Assembly (NCBI GenBank): GCA_000442015.1
Contig: KE561209.1
Location: 286,353-350,352 of the forward strand
Length of the DNA stretch: 64,000 nt
Source of the DNA: Rozella allomycis CSF55
Lineage: Eukaryota; Rozellomycota
Reading direction: 5' to 3'
Both the position numbers and the translations under genes were made by a program. The notes beneath the pieces were generated by a model that saw only the letters and a program-made list of their open reading frames with translations, had not been told where the DNA came from and did no database searches. Below are positions 35,027 to 44,514 of the stretch, piece after piece. How positions within the stretch are numbered: the stretch's first letter is position 1; every line of letters starts with the position of its first letter.

Positions 35027-38000
35027 TTACGTTTTATTCTTAACTAAGNTACGTTGTGAATCAATGTCATTCTTTTCATTCTCTAACATCGTAATAATCT
35101 TTTCTTTCTCTTTTATGATATTTTCTTTCTCTTTAATCTTTGTTTCATTGTCATTAATTTGTTGATTCAAAGCTTTCACTTCTTGTAGTAGCCTTTGACT
35201 CTCTTGACAATTTGCTTCTCTTTCTTTCAAAAGCTTTTCATTCTCTTTAATTATCTCTTCTTTTTCTATTCTATAATCTTCCATCTCCTTTATTAGTCTT
35301 TCATTCTCCTTGTGAAGATTCTCTAATTGTCGACTAGAAGCTTCTTTATCCTCTACTAACATTTCATTCTCTCTGTGAAGATTCTCCACTTGTTGATTTA
35401 ATACTCTCAAGTTACTAAAAACTTCTTCATTCTCCCCTTTAAGTCTCTCTAATTGCTGATTCAACGCTTCCATCTCCCTTAAAACCTTTTCATTTCTTTT
35501 CTTGAATTCTTCATTTTCCAATTTCAAACAATCAGATTCATTTTTAACAAGATTCAATTCATTCTTAAAACAATCATTTTCAATTTCAAGACTTTTCAAA
35601 TCCTTTTCAATAGATTCAATAACATCCTTCAACGATTGATTATCTTTAACAAAATTTTCAATATTTTCATTCAAATTTTCATTTTCTTTTTTCAAATCTA
35701 AATTTCTATTTTTAGATTCTGAAATTTCATTTTCTAAATTTTTAATAATTTCTTGAGAATCATTTAAAGATGTTCTTAGATTTATTATTTGATTATTCAT
35801 TTCATTATTCTTTATTGTAATTGTAGCTAGTTTATTCAATAGTTCATTATTCTCTTGCATTTTATCTCTGAAATCTTCTTCCATTTGATTCAATTGATTC
35901 AATAATTTTATTTCTCTCTCATTTGATTCATGAATTTTGTTATTTCTCAAATTTATTTCAATTTCAAATTCTGTTAATTTTTTGGAAATTTCAGAAATAG
36001 TTTCATCCTTCTTTTTCAAATTTGTTTTAAAGATTTCATTCAATTCTTTAATTTTATTTTCTTTATTATTTTCTATAATTTCAATTTCATTTCTTAATTG
36101 TTCTTTTTCATTCAAATTTACATTTTCCATTTCATCAAAACTATTCTTCAATGCTTCATATTTCATCTTTAATTCATTCAATTCTTTGTTAGTTTTATTC
36201 AAATTTAAATCTTTTTCTTTTAACTCTTTTTCCATTTCAATCAATAATTTATTCTCTTCTTTTGAAATAAAACTAAAACTATTATTTGATATAAAACTAT
36301 TAGAGGGATTATTTACAGACGTGGAACGAATATTACCATGAGGGTTATTCATAGAATACACTGAAGAACTAACCACACCATATGAACTATTAACTTTGCC
36401 AACATTGGCTGATTCAATTTTACAGTCAAAAGTTTCTTCAAAACATTTAATCCACTCATCCTTCACACTAATCTCCACAAGATCAACCCTCCCACCTTTA
36501 TCCTTTTCTCTATCCTTTGAAATCTTATCGCCATTCGTCTGCATCTTCAAAACATTCTTAAACTCCACACAATCATCCAAACTCTCAACCCTCACACTCC
36601 CCACATCCTCCATCCAAATCAAATGCAGTTTCTCCCTCCAATCCTTCTTCACATACACCAAACAATCACTAAACATTATCAATCTCCTCTGCTTCTTATA
36701 CTTGCCCTTTATCCCATACACCAAATCATTCCTAATCAACCTCCTTCCTTGCTTCTCCAATTCAATCTTTTCCGAAAATTGTTTCTGAATTTCCAAAATC
36801 TTTTCTTGATTCTCATTGCTTATAAAATACTCGAAATCTTTAATCAGTTTCAACTCAAATTGCTTTATTTCTGCATTTGCACTGAATTTATTGATTTCTT
36901 TAAATAACAATGGATACTTGCACAGCCTTTGGATTGGCTTTAATAGGTAGCTGGACAGATTCAGCTGTTTCAAGTCTTTGCCAAGTGAATCTAGTAATGT
37001 TTTAAATGCTTTATTGGAATTTATTGTTTCTGTTAGCTCTTTCATCGCTTTCGCGTAATTGTCGCAATACTCTTTAAACGGTTTCATCGTCTCTTCAACC
37101 GGATAAAATATGACTGCGATATCTTCAATCAAATTATTCTTCAATCTAATCTCCTCCATTCTACGCAACAAATTCTACAATTCAATCTAGACTCATCCAT
37201 TACTTTATTATTAATAAAAACATCTTCCAAATTGCTAAAAATCAATCGAAACTTTTTCTCATTAATAATCCTCTTGCTAGGAATCATCACAATCTATCAT
37301 TAAATGAAACACTCTTTACATTCACAATCAACTCCAAATCACCAACAAATAAATCTTCAGTCTTTATCAGCTCCAAAATAACCATCTGCCTCTTTCTCTC
37401 CTCCTCCTCCAATCCAGCCATATTAAACGACAATTGGTCCAAATCTTTTCTACTCGATGTCACATCCGAATGTCGTCTGTTCAGCTTAAATGAATTCAAA
37501 CTGTTATTGGAAAGGGACTCTGAGGGAATTGATTCCAGGTTGGTCAATTTTAATACATTCGCTGTTCTGCTCGGAAGCGACATGGCTCTCGTTCTATCGG
37601 TTTTATTCTTGGCTGTATCGTTAGTAGATAGATCATTCAAAGAATTATTGCAAAGATCATTCAAAGCAATCATATAATGATCATCAACATCATTTCCATC
37701 CGTATTCTCTGCTGCATTATTAACAGTATCATTAACTTCATTCGTTTCATTTTCAATTGCAGCATTAATTTGAGGATTCGCAAGAACAGTCGCATCTTTG
37801 GGAAACCACCCACTCTCATCTCCTCCAACAAGTCTGCCAAAATACCAGCCGCCAACAGGTGCCTTTTCCACAACAATCTCCTGACCAACAACCAAACTCA
37901 ATTCATCCGTCTTCGTTTTTATATACTCGCTCACTGTATAGAGCACAACTCCTGGCTCAACCTCATTCTCAATCTCAGGTTCGTCCACATTCTTAANCCT

Positions 38001-38351
38001 CATTTTCAATCTCAGGTTCTTTCACATTCTCAACAATATGATTAACCTCAATTTCAATCTCAGGTTCATTCACATTCTCCACAGCATGATTAACCTCATT
38101 TTCNTTAACCTCATTTTCAATAACAGGCTCTATTGGACTAATTGGACTGAAAAATTCAGTATTTGGCGATACATTGTTACCGATATCGTCTAATGGTAAT
38201 ACCAACGCCTCCTCTGTTTCATTAGCCGGTGGATGTGCTTCAGTCTTCTGCTCCTTTTGTTGCCCCTTCTTTTTCTTTCGTTTCTTGCCTTTGAAATTTT
38301 CATTGGTTATCTATCGTATTGTTTTTGGAAAATTACATGTCGGGTTTCCAT
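35027..38351 (-). CDS. RhoGEF: SH3-DH-PH with a long coiled coil, 3' end uncertain
   Basis: Activates Rho-family GTPases. ATG 38351 and a 26-nt intron lead into a Lys-rich N-terminus. Acidic repeats (NVKEPEIENE) follow, inflated by joints at 38104 and 37997. The SH3 domain is at about 37960-37790 (YIKTKTDELSLVVGQEIVV, GGWYFGRLVGGDESGWFP). After a Ser-rich linker the DH domain begins at about 37410 (EELIKTEDLFVGDLELIV-like), is crossed by introns of 26 and 29 nt, and holds SSYLLKPIQRLCKYPLLFKEI. A PH domain follows (KKQRRLIMFSDCLVYVKKDW, to about 36400). The remaining 450 residues are a heptad-rich coiled coil. The frame crosses N 35049 and stops at 35027, so the true C-terminus may be missing. 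SH3-DH-PH plus coiled coil suggests localised Rho/Cdc42 activation at the cortex. Confidence 0.88.
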
Positions 38352-38484
38352 TATTTATTATGACAACGTGCACAATCAATAACAGTCCTGGTCATAATCG
38401 CACAAATATTAGCTTGGTATGGTTTTGCCTTGAAAAATGAAACCCAAATTTACATCACATTATTTGCATTTAGAGCTCCGCACA

Positions 38485-38694
38485 TAGGCTCCGCAACAAA
38501 CAAACAAACACAAATACTAGGGTTGACAAATGTTTGTAGAACGAATACCTTTGTTATTTGTTTGTTTTGTGAGTTTGTCAAATAGTTTGCAAATACTTTC
38601 GATTTTTATTGGCGTGTTTTTCTCGCGTACTCCTTTGCATATAGATTATAGAATAAATGGTCGGTTAAGGGGACTCCAAGTGAAGACATGGAAN
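38485..38694 (+). mobile_element. hAT transposon 5' end
   Basis: Starts TAGGCTCCGCAACAAAC and carries the same subterminal block as 34255, with CAAAT-type short repeats. It runs to a start-codon context GAAGACATGGA where an N (38694) cuts it. A nested GAGCTCCGCAC at 38473 suggests a second TIR-like end immediately before it. Confidence 0.7.
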
Positions 38695-38747
38695 TATTCT
38701 CTTATTGTCACTTGTGAGTTATCATAACATAATTCTATCAATTGTAA

Positions 38748-38808
38748 GCACTCGGTAGGGCTCCGCAACAAACAAACAAACACAAATACTAGGGTTGACA
38801 AATGTTTG
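38748..38808 (+). mobile_element. hAT 5' TIR with target-site duplication GCACTCGG
   Basis: GCACTCGG (38748-38755) directly precedes TAGGGCTCCGCAACAAAC. The contig ends at N 38809 after 53 bp of element. The identical octamer follows the reverse-complement TIR at 41084-41096. Eight-base duplications are the hallmark of hAT insertion, so the two ends belong to one insertion. Confidence 0.85.
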
Positions 38809-38931
38809 NCAACAACACCGCAGTTTGAAATGTTTTTAAACGACATGGATTATATATCTATAAATAGCTTTCATCTTAAATATGGCATCTCCAAAATTTC
38901 CCAAAATAACTTTTGACGCACTCAGCCACCC

Positions 38932-39389
38932 ATGATTTTTTTGGTAGTAGCACTACTTGTAACGTCATTTTGTTCGGCCTTGTCAATAAGCCAATACAAG
39001 AATTTGGAAAGCGAAGTGCATTCGACTGACTTCGTGGCCTATCAAAGCGCTTACAAGTTGACCACTCCAGTGACAATTATTGACGCTCTAGGTGTGCCAC
39101 GAAATATTGAAAAACTCGAGTTTAAACAGCTAGGTGAAAACGTGTTTTATGTTATTGTGGAAGACGAAGTGAAAGAATTATTTGTACAAGCGGAAAAGCC
39201 TTTTATGGAAATCATGGTCCAGGAAGACGATGATCATGTTTTTATTAAACCTGACGGGAAATTGAAGCATCTTTGCGAGAATAGTGCTTATTCAGCTAAA
39301 CTAGGAGATGAATCATGGATGCCCATTTCTTTGTGTGGCGAGAAAATAAAAAGAAGTGATCTTGAGTCATTGTCAAATGGAAAGTCTAA
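38932..39389 (+). CDS. Secreted protein of unknown function, 3' end lost
   Basis: ATG 38932 starts a strong signal peptide (MIFLVVALLVTSFCSALS). The mature part is acidic and beta-rich (YQSAYKLTTPVTIIDALG, ENVFYVIVEDEVKELFVQ, DDDHVFIKPDGKLKHLC, SWMPISLCGEKI) and is open for about 153 residues until N 39390, where transposon sequence begins. A TATAAATAG box lies about 60 bp upstream. No known domain; effector candidate by inference. Confidence 0.6.
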
Positions 39390-39390
39390 N

Positions 39391-39650
39391 CAGCTCTTTC
39401 TCCCGTATTATGATTGGTTCATTTCACGTACTCCTATGTATATAGAATAAATGGTCGGCGTTAAGGGGAAACTCCAAGTGAAGACATGGNTCTGCCCGAA
39501 AATGAATGATTCTGTGTTCACGCAAGAATCTTTTGCTGAACAGATCGTCAAATTTATAGTGAAACAGGACCAGTCGTTTGCCGTGACTGAATTAAAGGCG
39601 TTCAGAGAGCTAGTCCATCTTGACTTTTGATTACTGTCTACTGTGACCGT
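39391..39650 (+). mobile_element. hAT transposase fragments
   Basis: 39391-39489 repeats the segment upstream of the transposase start (GTGAAGACATGG). After N 39490, bases 39500-39629 encode FTQESFAEQIVKFIVKQDQS and then FAVTELKAFRELVHLDF with a stop, typical of the region after the BED finger in hAT transposases. The pieces are separate contigs. Confidence 0.7.
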
Positions 39651-39721
39651 TATGGCATGCATTATTGGCTTTAATATTGGCTTGAAACTTAATAATAGAA
39701 CACAAAACACTTAAGCGAATC

Positions 39722-39798
39722 TTGCATTTGGCCTTGGCGTCATTCTCTTCCAGCGTGAATATCTTCCAGACGTCTGTTACTTGTTTGCAATGGGTAGA
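39722..39798 (-). mobile_element. BED zinc-finger fragment of a hAT transposase, inverted
   Basis: On the minus strand it encodes VTDVWKIFTLEENDAKAKCKI, the first half of a BED finger. It lies head-to-head, across N 39799, with the plus-strand copy that follows. The finger is cut after the first cysteine. Confidence 0.7.
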
Positions 39799-39799
39799 N

Positions 39800-40150
39800 C
39801 ATGGCAAACATGAAACAAGCATCAGACGTCTGGAGGATATTCACGCTGGAAGAGAATGTTACCAAGGCCAAATGCAAGATCTGCGTTAAGCTGCTTAAGC
39901 ATAATCCAAAGACGACATCGAATCTCCTTACGTACGCAAGGGGACACAATATACATTGCGAAAGAGCGCAAGCTGGAAAGACGACGCTGTGTCTGACATT
40001 CGCGCGAAAAAATGCGCAGAATAAGTTCTGACCTTCTTTGTGCACGCAAGAGTCTTTTGCTGAGCAGATAGTCGAATTTTTGGTTAGTCGTTTGACATGA
40101 TTGAATCCAAGGAGTTCAGAGAGCTAGTCCATCTTGACATTTGATCACTG
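39800..40150 (+). mobile_element. hAT transposase N-terminus with BED finger
   Basis: Encodes MANMKQASDVWRIFTLEEN, then KAKCKICVKLLKHNPKTTSN (the C-x2-C pair) and LLTYARGH, a BED-type zinc finger of hAT transposases, up to a stop at 40031. Decayed ESFAEQIVEF and FRELVHLD sequence continues to about 40140. No intact transposase is present. Confidence 0.75.
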
Positions 40151-40239
40151 ACTTTTGTTGCTCGTTATGCCCAGAGATAGTTATGGCATGCATGTGTCTA
40201 AAATTGTAGCTTTAAAATTCAAAATTAGTAAACAAGGTA

Positions 40240-40345
40240 TTTGCAAACTATTGCAAACTATTTGGTTTGTATTTTGGGCAACTATTTGTTTGTTTTGTGT
40301 TCTATGTTTGATAGAACAAAACACAAATAGTTTGTTTGTGTGCAT
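40240..40345. repeat. Hairpin of hAT-like subterminal sequence
   Basis: GTTTTGTGTTCTAT and ATAGAACAAAACACAAATAG form an imperfect inverted repeat around a GTTTG loop, flanked by more CTATTTGTTTG and CAAATAGTTTG strings. The composition matches the subterminal parts of the local transposon copies. Confidence 0.55.
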
Positions 40346-40488
40346 CAGTTACGTTTAGATACTGGAGACTTAAAAAAACGTTTCTATGTTAACTATTAAC
40401 TATATGAAATAAGGTTTTTCAGGTTAGTTAAAAAGTTGTTTTTAAAAAGTTGGGAAATGAGGTTTTGTAGGTTTGTATTTTAAGAAAA

Positions 40489-41082
40489 ATGAATGTTCCA
40501 CATGAGATTTGGCTCGTCGTTTTGTCACGCTTGGATCTAGATGATGTGAAAAGGGTTTCTAAAACATCACGCTGGTTTCGTTCACTTTGTTTCGAATTTG
40601 CAGTTTATCAAAATGCTGAAATGAGTATCTCGTGGAATAGCCCATATGTAATTCAACATATTGTCAAAACGAGATGTGGTAAACTACTGACCGAACGTTT
40701 GTGCATGGATATCCTTGAGAATAGCGAATACAGCGACAGATACGTGTGCTTTTTAAAGTTTCTAAAACAGGAAATCGATCTTTCTCAAAATGATGCCAAT
40801 TATGCATTCCAATTCGCATGTCAGTATGATGTTATGCACGTTATCTCTAATTGGGATAGTATTGGGAATGACATTCAACCTGATCCTTCAGCAGACGATA
40901 ACTATNATTCTCTAATTGGGATAGTATTGGGAATGGCATTCAACCTGATCCTTCAGCAGACAATAACTATGCGATAAGATTAGCTTCCAAAAATGGGCAC
41001 ACTGAGATTGTTAAGCAGCTTTTAACAAACCCAACTGTAGATCCAAGTGCAGAGAACAATTATGCTATTTGTCGGGCTTCCA
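40489..41082 (+). CDS. F-box/ankyrin protein, 5' part
   Basis: ATG 40489 opens an F-box (HEIWLVVLSRLDLDDVKRVSKTSRWF) followed by ISWNSPYVIQHIVKTRCGKLL, CFLKFLKQEI and NYAFQFACQY, then ankyrin units (NYAIRLASKNGHTEIVKQLL, partly reconstructed across a joint). N 40906 is flanked by two copies of about 55 bp coding SNWDSIGNDIQPDPSAD-like sequence, an unmerged overlap. The frame breaks at N 41083 inside a repeat (ENNYAICRAS) and resumes at 42817 (KNNYAIFWS). Likely an SCF ubiquitin-ligase receptor; paralog of the gene at 12890. Confidence 0.8.
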
Positions 41083-41083
41083 N

Positions 41084-41104
41084 GTGCGGAGCCCTAGCAC
41101 TCGG
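41084..41104 (-). mobile_element. hAT 3' TIR and second target-site duplication
   Basis: GTGCGGAGCCCTA is the reverse complement of the TIR start TAGGGCTCCGCA at 38756, and is followed by GCACTCGG, identical to 38748-38755. It shows that this contig once joined the contig ending at 38808. Confidence 0.85.
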
Positions 41105-41162
41105 GGATTAAAGAATAAAGAAATATTGTTTGAAATGATTAAAATTTATTTCAAGAGAGTAA

Positions 41163-42554
41163 CTATTTAAAAAATATAACTTTGATGGCAAGAAAAAGGA
41201 CTGCAAGCAATTGTATCGGATGAAAAATCTCAAACAACATGCCGAAAATACGCCTAACGTTTTCTCGTATTTCTTTTTCTTTAGTGGACGTGTCTTCGAT
41301 AATAGACTCGCCCAACTTTTTAGTATCCACAGAGTTCATTCTTCCACGATCCTTGCCCATCATTTGCGAATTTGAATTCTTCTTCACACCCACACTATCA
41401 TTTGGGCGTTTTTCCATCTTTTGCGTATTTTTCTCTGTAGGTACCTTTTCCTTATTCACTTCCTTTTTCGTATTCGTAGTAACAATTGAGCGTTTTTGCG
41501 CATTCGCAGTAACAGTTGGGCGTTTCTCCATCATCTTCACATCCACAGTAACAGTTGGGTGTTTCTCAACCTTTTTCGGATTGGCAGTAACAGTTGGGCG
41601 TTTCTCATCCTTTTTCGCATTAGCAGTAACAGTTGGGCGTTTCTCATCCTTTTTCGCATTGGCAGTAACAGTTGGGCGTTTCTCAACCTTTTTAGCATTG
41701 GCAGTAACAGTTGGGCGTTTCTCATCCTCTTTCGCATTGGCAGTAACAGTTGGGTGTTTCTCAACCTTTTTCGGATTGGCAGTAACAGTTGGGCGTTTCT
41801 CATCCTTTTTCGCATTAGCAGTAACAGTTGGGCGTTTCTCATCCTTTTTCGCATTGGCAGTAACAGTTGGGCGTTTCTCATCCTTTTTCGCATTGGCAGT
41901 AACAGTTGGGCGTTTCTCATCCTTTTTAGCATTGGCAGTAACAACAGGAGGCTTATTCGCTTTCACGCTGAATTTCTTTATTTCAGTTGGTTCTGTTTTT
42001 TCTGTTTTCACCATTTTGTAATCATCGTAAATCTTCAACTGTTTTATTGGTTCGTGGTTAGCCTGTTGCTGCACAAAGTTAACACTGTTATGGTAAAAAA
42101 TGTTAGGAATCAAAAAGTACATTACACCACACAAGAAAACAATTGACAATCCCATTTTTTTCATACCTTCAAATTTCTTATATTCAACCGCGTATAAAAC
42201 AAGATCTAACGGTTTGCCATCTTCACTAACCGCGCTAAACGATAGATGACCGCCCTCATCTAACTTCGCTATAAGCATATACGAATCCCTTGGCTCGTAA
42301 GGTGGGAATGTTACGGTTAGCTCAGTTATTAAAATTCTAGAATCTTTATCACGCCGATATATTTCATGTTTATATTCTTTTTTTGAATGATCACTTGTCA
42401 TCATTTTAGTGTTTTCCACTGGTAAAAGTGTACCTTTTGAAAATAAGGTTTCAAAACCATCAGCTAACTTAATTTCAAAGTCATTCAAAAGTTTTGTTTG
42501 AGAAGTATTACGTATGGCACATACCAATAAAAGTAGCAAAGGAAAGAGATTCAT
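41163..42554 (-). CDS. Secretory-pathway membrane protein with 13-residue tandem repeats
   Basis: 463 residues, single exon. Signal peptide MNLFPLLLLLVCAIRNTSQ, then a lumenal or extracellular domain (FEIKLADGFETLFSKGTL, RILITELTVTFPPYEPRD, LDLVLYAVEYKK) and a TM helix (MGLSIVFLCGVMYFLIPNIF). Next come about eleven repeats of TANAKKDEKRPTV and a further basic section. A C-terminal hydrophobic helix (LLAVLFLAIKVIFF) could be a second membrane span. The two hydrophobic segments would leave the repeats on one side of the membrane as a long basic loop. The lumenal domain is vaguely reminiscent of small ER/EMC-type beta domains, but I cannot assign it. Confidence 0.7.
   Translation of the reverse strand: MNLFPLLLLLVCAIRNTSQTKLLNDFEIKLADGFETLFSKGTLLPVENTKMMTSDHSKKEYKHEIYRRDKDSRILITELTVTFPPYEPRDSYMLIAKLDEGGHLSFSAVSEDGKPLDLVLYAVEYKKFEGMKKMGLSIVFLCGVMYFLIPNIFYHNSVNFVQQQANHEPIKQLKIYDDYKMVKTEKTEPTEIKKFSVKANKPPVVTANAKKDEKRPTVTANAKKDEKRPTVTANAKKDEKRPTVTANAKKDEKRPTVTANPKKVEKHPTVTANAKEDEKRPTVTANAKKVEKRPTVTANAKKDEKRPTVTANAKKDEKRPTVTANPKKVEKHPTVTVDVKMMEKRPTVTANAQKRSIVTTNTKKEVNKEKVPTEKNTQKMEKRPNDSVGVKKNSNSQMMGKDRGRMNSVDTKKLGESIIEDTSTKEKEIRENVRRIFGMLFEIFHPIQLLAVLFLAIKVIFFK
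41510..41945. repeat. 39-bp minisatellite
   Basis: About eleven units of 39 bp within the gene at 41163-42554. Variants (KKD, KKV, KED; R or H before PTV) recur in blocks, so groups of units have been copied together. Several frames on both strands stay open through the array because no unit holds a stop in them, giving long false ORFs. Confidence 0.9.
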
Positions 42555-42816
42555 TTTGTCACCAGGGTTTTACGTGGCGCCACTGTCAACAAAGAAATTC
42601 CAAGAGAAGAATGGAGTAACTTAATTACAAAAGCCAATCGTTAACATAGATTTTGAAGGAGATTACTCATTTTAATTATTTAGTCTGCTATTTTTATAAA
42701 ATATGCAATTCATTATTTACAGGCTGTTTACTTGTTTCTTCTTGACACGTAAGATTTCATGAAACTTTTTTTAATAAGTTAAAGAATTTATTTATAATAA
42801 TCTTTCAAATCAGCCN

Positions 42817-43851
42817 AAGAACAATTATGCTATTTTTTGGTCTTGCTATTTTGGCCATTCAGAAGTTGTTAAACTATTGCTTGCCGATTCAAGGGTAGAT
42901 CCCACTATAAGGAACAATATTGTTATTTGGTGTGCTTCCCATTCTGGTAATGCTGAAAATGTTAAACTATTGCTTGCCGATTCAAGGTTAGATCCAAGTG
43001 CAACTAACAATTGTGCTATATGGGAAGCTTCCGTGAATGGTCGTGCAGATATTGTGAAACTTTTGCTTGCCGACTCTAGAGTAGATCCAAGTGCAAAAGA
43101 CAATGATGCTCTTCAGGGGGCATCGAAGAATGGTCACGTGGAAGTTGTTAAACTGTTGCTTGCCGACTCTAGAGTATATCCAAGTGCAAATTTCAATACT
43201 TTTATTCAGCAGGCTTCGGAGAATGGCCATTCAGAAGTTGTTAAACTATTTCTTGCCGATTCAAGGGTAGATCCAAGTGCAAATGACAATTGTAATATTC
43301 GGGTCGCTTCCGAGAATGGTCATGCAGATGTTGTTAAACTATTGCTTGCCGACTCTAGAGTAGATCCAAGTGCAAATGACAATGATGCTATTCGGGTCGC
43401 TTCCTTGAATGGCCGTTCAGAAGTTGTTAAACTATTGCTTGCAGATTCAAGGGTAGACCCAAGTGCAGATGACAATGATGCTATTCGGGTCGCTTCCGTG
43501 AATGGCAATTCAGAAGTTGTTAAACTATTGCTTGAAGATTCAAGGGTAGATCCAAGTGCAAATTACAATGTTGCTATTCGGCGCGCTTCCGAGAATGGTC
43601 ACTCAGATGTTGTGAAAGTATTGCTTGCAGATTCTAGAGTAGATCCAAGTGTGGATGATATTCGGCTTGCTTACGACAATGGTCATGCAGATGTTGTGAA
43701 GCTATTGATTGCAGATTCTAGAATAGATCCATGTGCACATGACTATTTGGCTATTAGGCTGGCTTTTAAGTATCATCAGGTAGAAGTTGTTAAATTATTG
43801 CTTGCCGATTCTAGGGTAATGCGTTCACTACATAACAGTGACGATTACTGA
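42817..43851 (+). CDS. Ankyrin-repeat continuation of the gene at 40489
   Basis: In frame from N 42816 with NNYAIFW, the sequence at which the upstream part broke off. It holds about ten ankyrin-like repeats of 31 residues (consensus VDPSANDNxAIRVASENGHAEVVKLLLADSR) and ends LHNSDDY at 43851. The 93-bp DNA units differ mainly at the variable positions after SAN and in the WAS/RVAS segment, the concave face expected to bind ligand. This pattern suits diversification of binding specificity. Confidence 0.85.
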   Translation, partial: KNNYAIFWSCYFGHSEVVKLLLADSRVDPTIRNNIVIWCASHSGNAENVKLLLADSRLDPSATNNCAIWEASVNGRADIVKLLLADSRVDPSAKDNDALQGASKNGHVEVVKLLLADSRVYPSANFNTFIQQASENGHSEVVKLFLADSRVDPSANDNCNIRVASENGHADVVKLLLADSRVDPSANDNDAIRVASLNGRSEVVKLLLADSRVDPSADDNDAIRVASVNGNSEVVKLLLEDSRVDPSANYNVAIRRASENGHSDVVKVLLADSRVDPSVDDIRLAYDNGHADVVKLLIADSRIDPCAHDYLAIRLAFKYHQVEVVKLLLADSRVMRSLHNSDDY

Positions 43852-43978
43852 TTTTTTTATTGTTACAGATGAATAAAATTATGATATACACCCGATGATG
43901 TTTACCTTACTAAAATTGTATGCGAGCCGTTCCATCATACTGAGACATTCACCTCAATACTAATGTGTGATCCTATTT

Positions 43979-44170
43979 GATTGCGATCCCAGTTCTTGTG
44001 ATAATGATGCTGTTCGATTTGCATCTACGTTTAGTCTTTGTAGATATTGTGAAATTATTGCTTGCTTCCAGGGTAGGTCCATAAATTAGCTATTCGGGCA
44101 TCCCAGTATGCTAATGGCCGAGATGTTTTGAGACATTGCTTGCACATTCGAGAGCAATGTGTTTAGTGCT
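43979..44170 (+). pseudogene. Decayed ankyrin repeats
   Basis: Recognisable scraps (DNDAVRFAST, VDIVKLLLASRVGP-like, SQYANGRDV) continue after the stop, with frame breaks. They form a degenerating 3' tail of the array. Confidence 0.55.
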
Positions 44171-44514
44171 AAAGAGCTTCCAAAGAGTGTTTAATACTTA
44201 AGAAATCTATTGTCATACCTGACCTAGTAGGGTTCATGAAAATGGCGAGGATATCGGTATACTATGGAAAATATGAAGATAGTGATAAAACAAGTAGTCA
44301 CAAATGCAATTGGATCATTTATCCACTGAGAATTCTAAAATAGTCTAGACACAGATCAACGATTATTAGCTCTCATTTTGTTAACAAGCATCTCTCGTAT
44401 TCACAAAACATGGACTCATCCGAAATTAGAATCTTTAGTTAACTAAAACTCCCTGTCCAATTAACGAGGACAGCGATCATTAAGAAATTACAAAGATATT
44501 TCTAAATTGCCTAA
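44171..44514. other. Intergenic
   Basis: About 340 bp. It includes a CTCCCTGTCCAATTAACGAG string resembling one near 33930, and GTCATACCTGAC also seen near 34668. Otherwise featureless. Confidence 0.4.

Noticed and set aside
35937-36907. Phe/Ser-rich plus-strand frames opposite the RhoGEF
   Set aside because: Shadow of the Lys/Glu-rich coiled coil on the minus strand.
41239-42146. Two long plus-strand open frames (Phe/Val-rich and Ser/Trp-rich repeats)
   Set aside because: They are antisense shadows of the 39-bp minisatellite; only the minus-strand frame has a signal peptide, TM helices and non-repetitive flanks.
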